A DNA stretch of 64,000 nucleotides from Ruminococcus flavefaciens (lineage in GTDB: Bacteria > Bacillota > Clostridia > Oscillospirales > Ruminococcaceae). The position numbers and the translations under genes were made by a program. Location of the stretch: contig JAMPIL010000001.1 in assembly GCA_023662725.1 (NCBI GenBank), positions 1,258,449 through 1,322,448 on the forward strand, given 5' to 3'. Under the pieces are notes generated by a model. That model worked only from the letters and a program-made list of their open reading frames with translations. It ran no database searches and had not been told where the DNA came from. This document shows, piece after piece, positions 61,390 through 64,000 of this stretch (position 1 is the stretch's first letter; every line of letters begins with the position of its first letter).

Positions 61390-63771
61390 ATGTCTGATAA
61401 ATTCTATTCCCTTCTTGAAAAAAATGAATTTGTTTTTCTCGACGGAGGTATGGGAACTATGCTCCAGTCTTTCGGGATCGAAACCGAACACGTTCCGGAG
61501 CTTCTAAATCTTACAAATCCCGAGGCTATAATGAAAATCCACCGCCTTTATATCGAAAGCGGTTCAAATATTATCTATGCCAACACTTTCGGCGCAAACC
61601 GATATAAGCTTGCAAAATGCGGTCATTCCACGAAAGAAATCGTCGAAGCTGCCGTGAGCAACGCCCGTACATCCGTCGGTGACAAAGCTCTTGTCGCTCT
61701 TGATATCGGTCCCATCGGTCAGCTTCTTGAACCGGCAGGCACTCTTAAATTCGAGGACGCTTACGACTGCTACAAGGAAGTAGTTCTTGCAGGAAAAGAC
61801 GCCGATATTATCGTCATCGAAACTATGACCGATCTTTACGAAGTCAAGGCGGCTTTGCTTGCTGCCAAAGAAAACTCCGATAAGCCTGTTCTTATCACCA
61901 TGACATTCGAGGAAAATATGCGTACATTTACAGGCGTTTCGCCGGAATGTATGACGACTGTTCTTGAAAGTCTCGGCGCTGACGCAATAGGAGTGAACTG
62001 CTCGCTTGGTCCGGAGGAGCTTTTTCCGGTTCTCGAACGAATCTGCTCGCTCACATCTTTGCCTGTCATCGCAAAGCCGAATGCAGGTCTGCCCGATCCT
62101 GTAACGAACGAATACAACGTCGGACCTGACGACTTTGCCGCAAGCGCACTGAAGCTCGCAGACGCAGGAGTTGCGATATTCGGAGGATGCTGCGGAACTA
62201 CACCCGACCATATCCGTAAAATGACCGAAGCCCTTGCCGGAATCAAAAGGAAACAACGTAATATTACAAGAAAATCAGGGGTTTGTTCCGCTGTGAACTA
62301 CGTTGAAATAAATCAGCCGAGGGTTATCGGCGAAAGAATAAATCCAACCGGAAAAAAACGCTTTAAAGAGGCTCTTCTTGCAAACGATATCGACTATATT
62401 CTCGGTCAGGCTGTCGAGCAGATCCATGCCGGAGCTGAGATCCTCGATGTCAATGTCGGACTTCCCGGAATCGACGAAAAGTCCATGATGATAAACGCTG
62501 TCAAGGCTATTCAGGGCATCTGCGATACTCCGCTCCAGCTCGATTCAACCATTCCCGAAGTCCTCGAAGCCGGGCTGCGTGTGTATAACGGAAAACCTAT
62601 CGTCAACTCTGTAAACGGAGAGGACGAATCCCTTGAAGCTATTCTGCCGATCGTCAAAAAATATGGAGCAGCCGTTGTCGGTCTTGCTCTTGATAAAGGC
62701 GGAATCCCCAAAACTGCGGGGGGAAGATTCGCTATCGCCGAAAAGATACTGAAAAGAGCAATGGACTACGGTATTCCCCGTGAGGACGTTTTTATCGACT
62801 GCCTCACTCTTACCGCTTCCGCTGAACAGGACGGAGTTATGGAAACCCTTAACGCTCTTCACAGAGTTAAAACCGAACTCGGACTAAAAACAGTCCTTGG
62901 CGTTTCAAACATATCCTTTGGTTTGCCGAACCGTGAGCTTATTACACGAACTTTCCTTACAATGGCGCTTCACAGCGGTCTTGATCTGCCGATTATAAAC
63001 CCTAACGTTGATTCGATAATCGGAGCGGTAAGAGCATATCGTCTCCTCGCAGGAATAGACCGTAATTCAACCGATTTCATAAGCGTTTACGCTCAGGACG
63101 GAGCTGCTCCGGCTGCTAAAACCTCGGTGTCGCCTGCACAGGATAAAGGAACTCCCGATTTAATATATGCAGTCGAAAACGGACTGAAAAACGACGCAGT
63201 CAAAGCTGCTGAAGAACTTCTCGGAAGCGTTGACGCTATGGAAATAATCAACGGATACCTTATTCCTGCTCTCGATTCAGCCGGAGCAAAATTTGAAAAA
63301 GGAAAAATATTCCTCCCACAGCTCATTCTCACTGCCGGAGCAGCTCAGGCTTGCTTTGAGGTAATAAAGCAGAAGCTCTCCGCAAGCGGCTCTGAAAGCG
63401 TTTCCAAGGGCAAGGTAGTTCTTGCAACGGTCCAGGGAGATATCCACGATATCGGCAAAAATATCGTTAAAGTTCTCCTCGAAAGCTACGGCTTTACGGT
63501 CATCGACCTCGGAAAAGACGTTGACCCGAAACTCGTTCTCGAAGCGGCAGTCAAGCATCAGGTGAAGCTGGTCGGACTTTCCGCACTGATGACGACAACT
63601 CTCGGCGCTATGGCTGACACGATTGCTCTCCTGAATAAGGAATACCCCGAATGTAAGACCGTTGTCGGCGGAGCTGTTTTAACGGAATCTTATGCAAAGC
63701 AGATAAACGCTGATTTTTACGCAAAGGACGCTAAACAGACGGTTGACATCGCTTCAAAATTACTGACATGA
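61390..63771 (+). CDS. metH: Cobalamin-dependent methionine synthase, short form
   Basis: It transfers a methyl group from methyltetrahydrofolate to homocysteine through cobalamin. The 793-residue protein has the homocysteine domain (GVNCSLGPEEL and GGCCGTTPDH supply the zinc cysteines), the pterin domain (RVIGERINPTGKKRFKEAL; FGLPNRELI), the cobalamin cap and the B12 domain with GDIHDIGKNIVKVLL (cobalt-ligating His). It ends there: the C-terminal SAM-dependent reactivation domain of E. coli MetH is missing. This is common in clostridia, where a separate reactivation protein may be used. AGGAGG lies before the ATG. No B12 or SAM riboswitch was recognised in the leader. Confidence 0.94.
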   Translation: MSDKFYSLLEKNEFVFLDGGMGTMLQSFGIETEHVPELLNLTNPEAIMKIHRLYIESGSNIIYANTFGANRYKLAKCGHSTKEIVEAAVSNARTSVGDKALVALDIGPIGQLLEPAGTLKFEDAYDCYKEVVLAGKDADIIVIETMTDLYEVKAALLAAKENSDKPVLITMTFEENMRTFTGVSPECMTTVLESLGADAIGVNCSLGPEELFPVLERICSLTSLPVIAKPNAGLPDPVTNEYNVGPDDFAASALKLADAGVAIFGGCCGTTPDHIRKMTEALAGIKRKQRNITRKSGVCSAVNYVEINQPRVIGERINPTGKKRFKEALLANDIDYILGQAVEQIHAGAEILDVNVGLPGIDEKSMMINAVKAIQGICDTPLQLDSTIPEVLEAGLRVYNGKPIVNSVNGEDESLEAILPIVKKYGAAVVGLALDKGGIPKTAGGRFAIAEKILKRAMDYGIPREDVFIDCLTLTASAEQDGVMETLNALHRVKTELGLKTVLGVSNISFGLPNRELITRTFLTMALHSGLDLPIINPNVDSIIGAVRAYRLLAGIDRNSTDFISVYAQDGAAPAAKTSVSPAQDKGTPDLIYAVENGLKNDAVKAAEELLGSVDAMEIINGYLIPALDSAGAKFEKGKIFLPQLILTAGAAQACFEVIKQKLSASGSESVSKGKVVLATVQGDIHDIGKNIVKVLLESYGFTVIDLGKDVDPKLVLEAAVKHQVKLVGLSALMTTTLGAMADTIALLNKEYPECKTVVGGAVLTESYAKQINADFYAKDAKQTVDIASKLLT

Positions 63772-63777
63772 TAAAAA

Positions 63778-63940
63778 TAAGGGGACGCTGTCCTCTAACC
63801 CCAGCCAAAGGGTTATACAACCCTTTGGAAACCCAGTATTAATAAAACAAAAATACCCCAAAATGGGGTATTTTGTTTTATCAGGGCAGAATGCCCATAG
63901 ATTGAACATTCCTTTTATACTCGCCTTATTTCTGATATGA
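63778..63940 (-). repeat. Modular hairpin repeat, copy B
   Basis: This inverted copy follows metH directly. From the metH side come GGGGACGCTGTCC, then AACCCTTTGG/CCAAAGGGTT (63804-63828), AATACTGGGTTTCC on the minus strand, and the central hairpin ATAAAACAAAAATACCCC (63842-63859) / GGGGTATTTTGTTTTAT (63865-63881) with one bulged base. Next is GGGCATTCTGCCCT and a GGAATGTTCAATCTATGG segment shared with copy A. The left boundary near 63940 is approximate and I see nothing recognisable in 63941-64000. The stem could serve as the metH terminator. Confidence 0.85.
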
Positions 63941-64000
63941 TATTATTTATTGGATATAATTCCGTGAATTAAAACAGTGTTGCAATCATAAATAGTTAAA

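Noticed and set aside
3262..63940. CRISPR array
   Set aside because: The repeats are dispersed over 60 kb, occur singly, in both orientations and without regular spacers or cas genes.

Overview
The window looks like a chromosomal segment of a Gram-positive, low-to-moderate GC clostridial bacterium. Ruminococcus or another Oscillospiraceae member is the most likely source. This rests on gene content: a SpoIID sporulation protein, the Asp23/FakA pair, a ClpE-type unfoldase with an N-terminal zinc finger, an ECF transporter module, a cohesin-like lipoprotein and consensus sigma-A promoters. Species assignment is inference only. No tRNA, rRNA, CRISPR array, transposase gene or prophage was seen.

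Layout: 1-2.8 kb holds the tail of a membrane protein gene and a large solute-binding lipoprotein (+). From 11.2 to 2.8 kb the minus strand carries a two-component system, yqhQ-like (DUF1385), prmC, recA, recX, rimO and pgsA as a tight run, then an MntR-fold regulator. From 11.4 to 19.1 kb come an FG-GAP-like lipoprotein and citrate synthase (-), spoIID (+), a CorC/HlyC transporter (-), and asp23 plus fakA (+). From 24.2 to 19.2 kb (-) are a beta-CASP metallohydrolase, an MBOAT/SGNH acylation pair and phosphatidylserine decarboxylase. From 24.3 to 37.0 kb (+) lies a cell-surface glycan locus: a Wzm/Wzt-type ABC exporter, a coiled-coil methyltransferase, a small coiled-coil protein, four GT4 glycosyltransferases, a GT-C-like membrane protein, a DPM1-like GT2 and a flippase-like protein. 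From 59.8 to 37.0 kb the minus strand holds ruvC-ruvA-sseB-like-ruvB, a papain-like small protein, a degenerate phosphohexomutase, DUF1963, an rRNA methyltransferase-like gene, ecfA1-small membrane protein-ecfA2-ecfT, yfhO-like, truA, DUF5711, cvpA-like, clpE-like, a cohesin-like lipoprotein, and a split acyl-CoA dehydratase activase system. The end of the window carries pheA and a short-form metH (+).

The most unusual signal is in the intergenic DNA. At least seven copies (A-G here) of one modular, non-coding repeat sit at about 3.3, 11.2, 15.4, 29.3, 41.4, 61.3 and 63.8 kb. The best copy (61170-61358) has imperfect terminal inverted repeats and is bracketed by a perfect 15-bp direct repeat, so it behaves like a miniature inverted-repeat transposable element. 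Inside it, conserved hairpins flank a central long hairpin whose arm sequence differs between copies but stays self-complementary, with a constant TAAT/ATTA base. A second, unrelated nested-hairpin element lies upstream of asp23. Other points of interest are a GlmM-like protein that has lost all its active-site loops, an MntR-fold regulator without recognisable metal ligands, and a lipid-anchored cohesin-like protein translationally coupled to ClpE.
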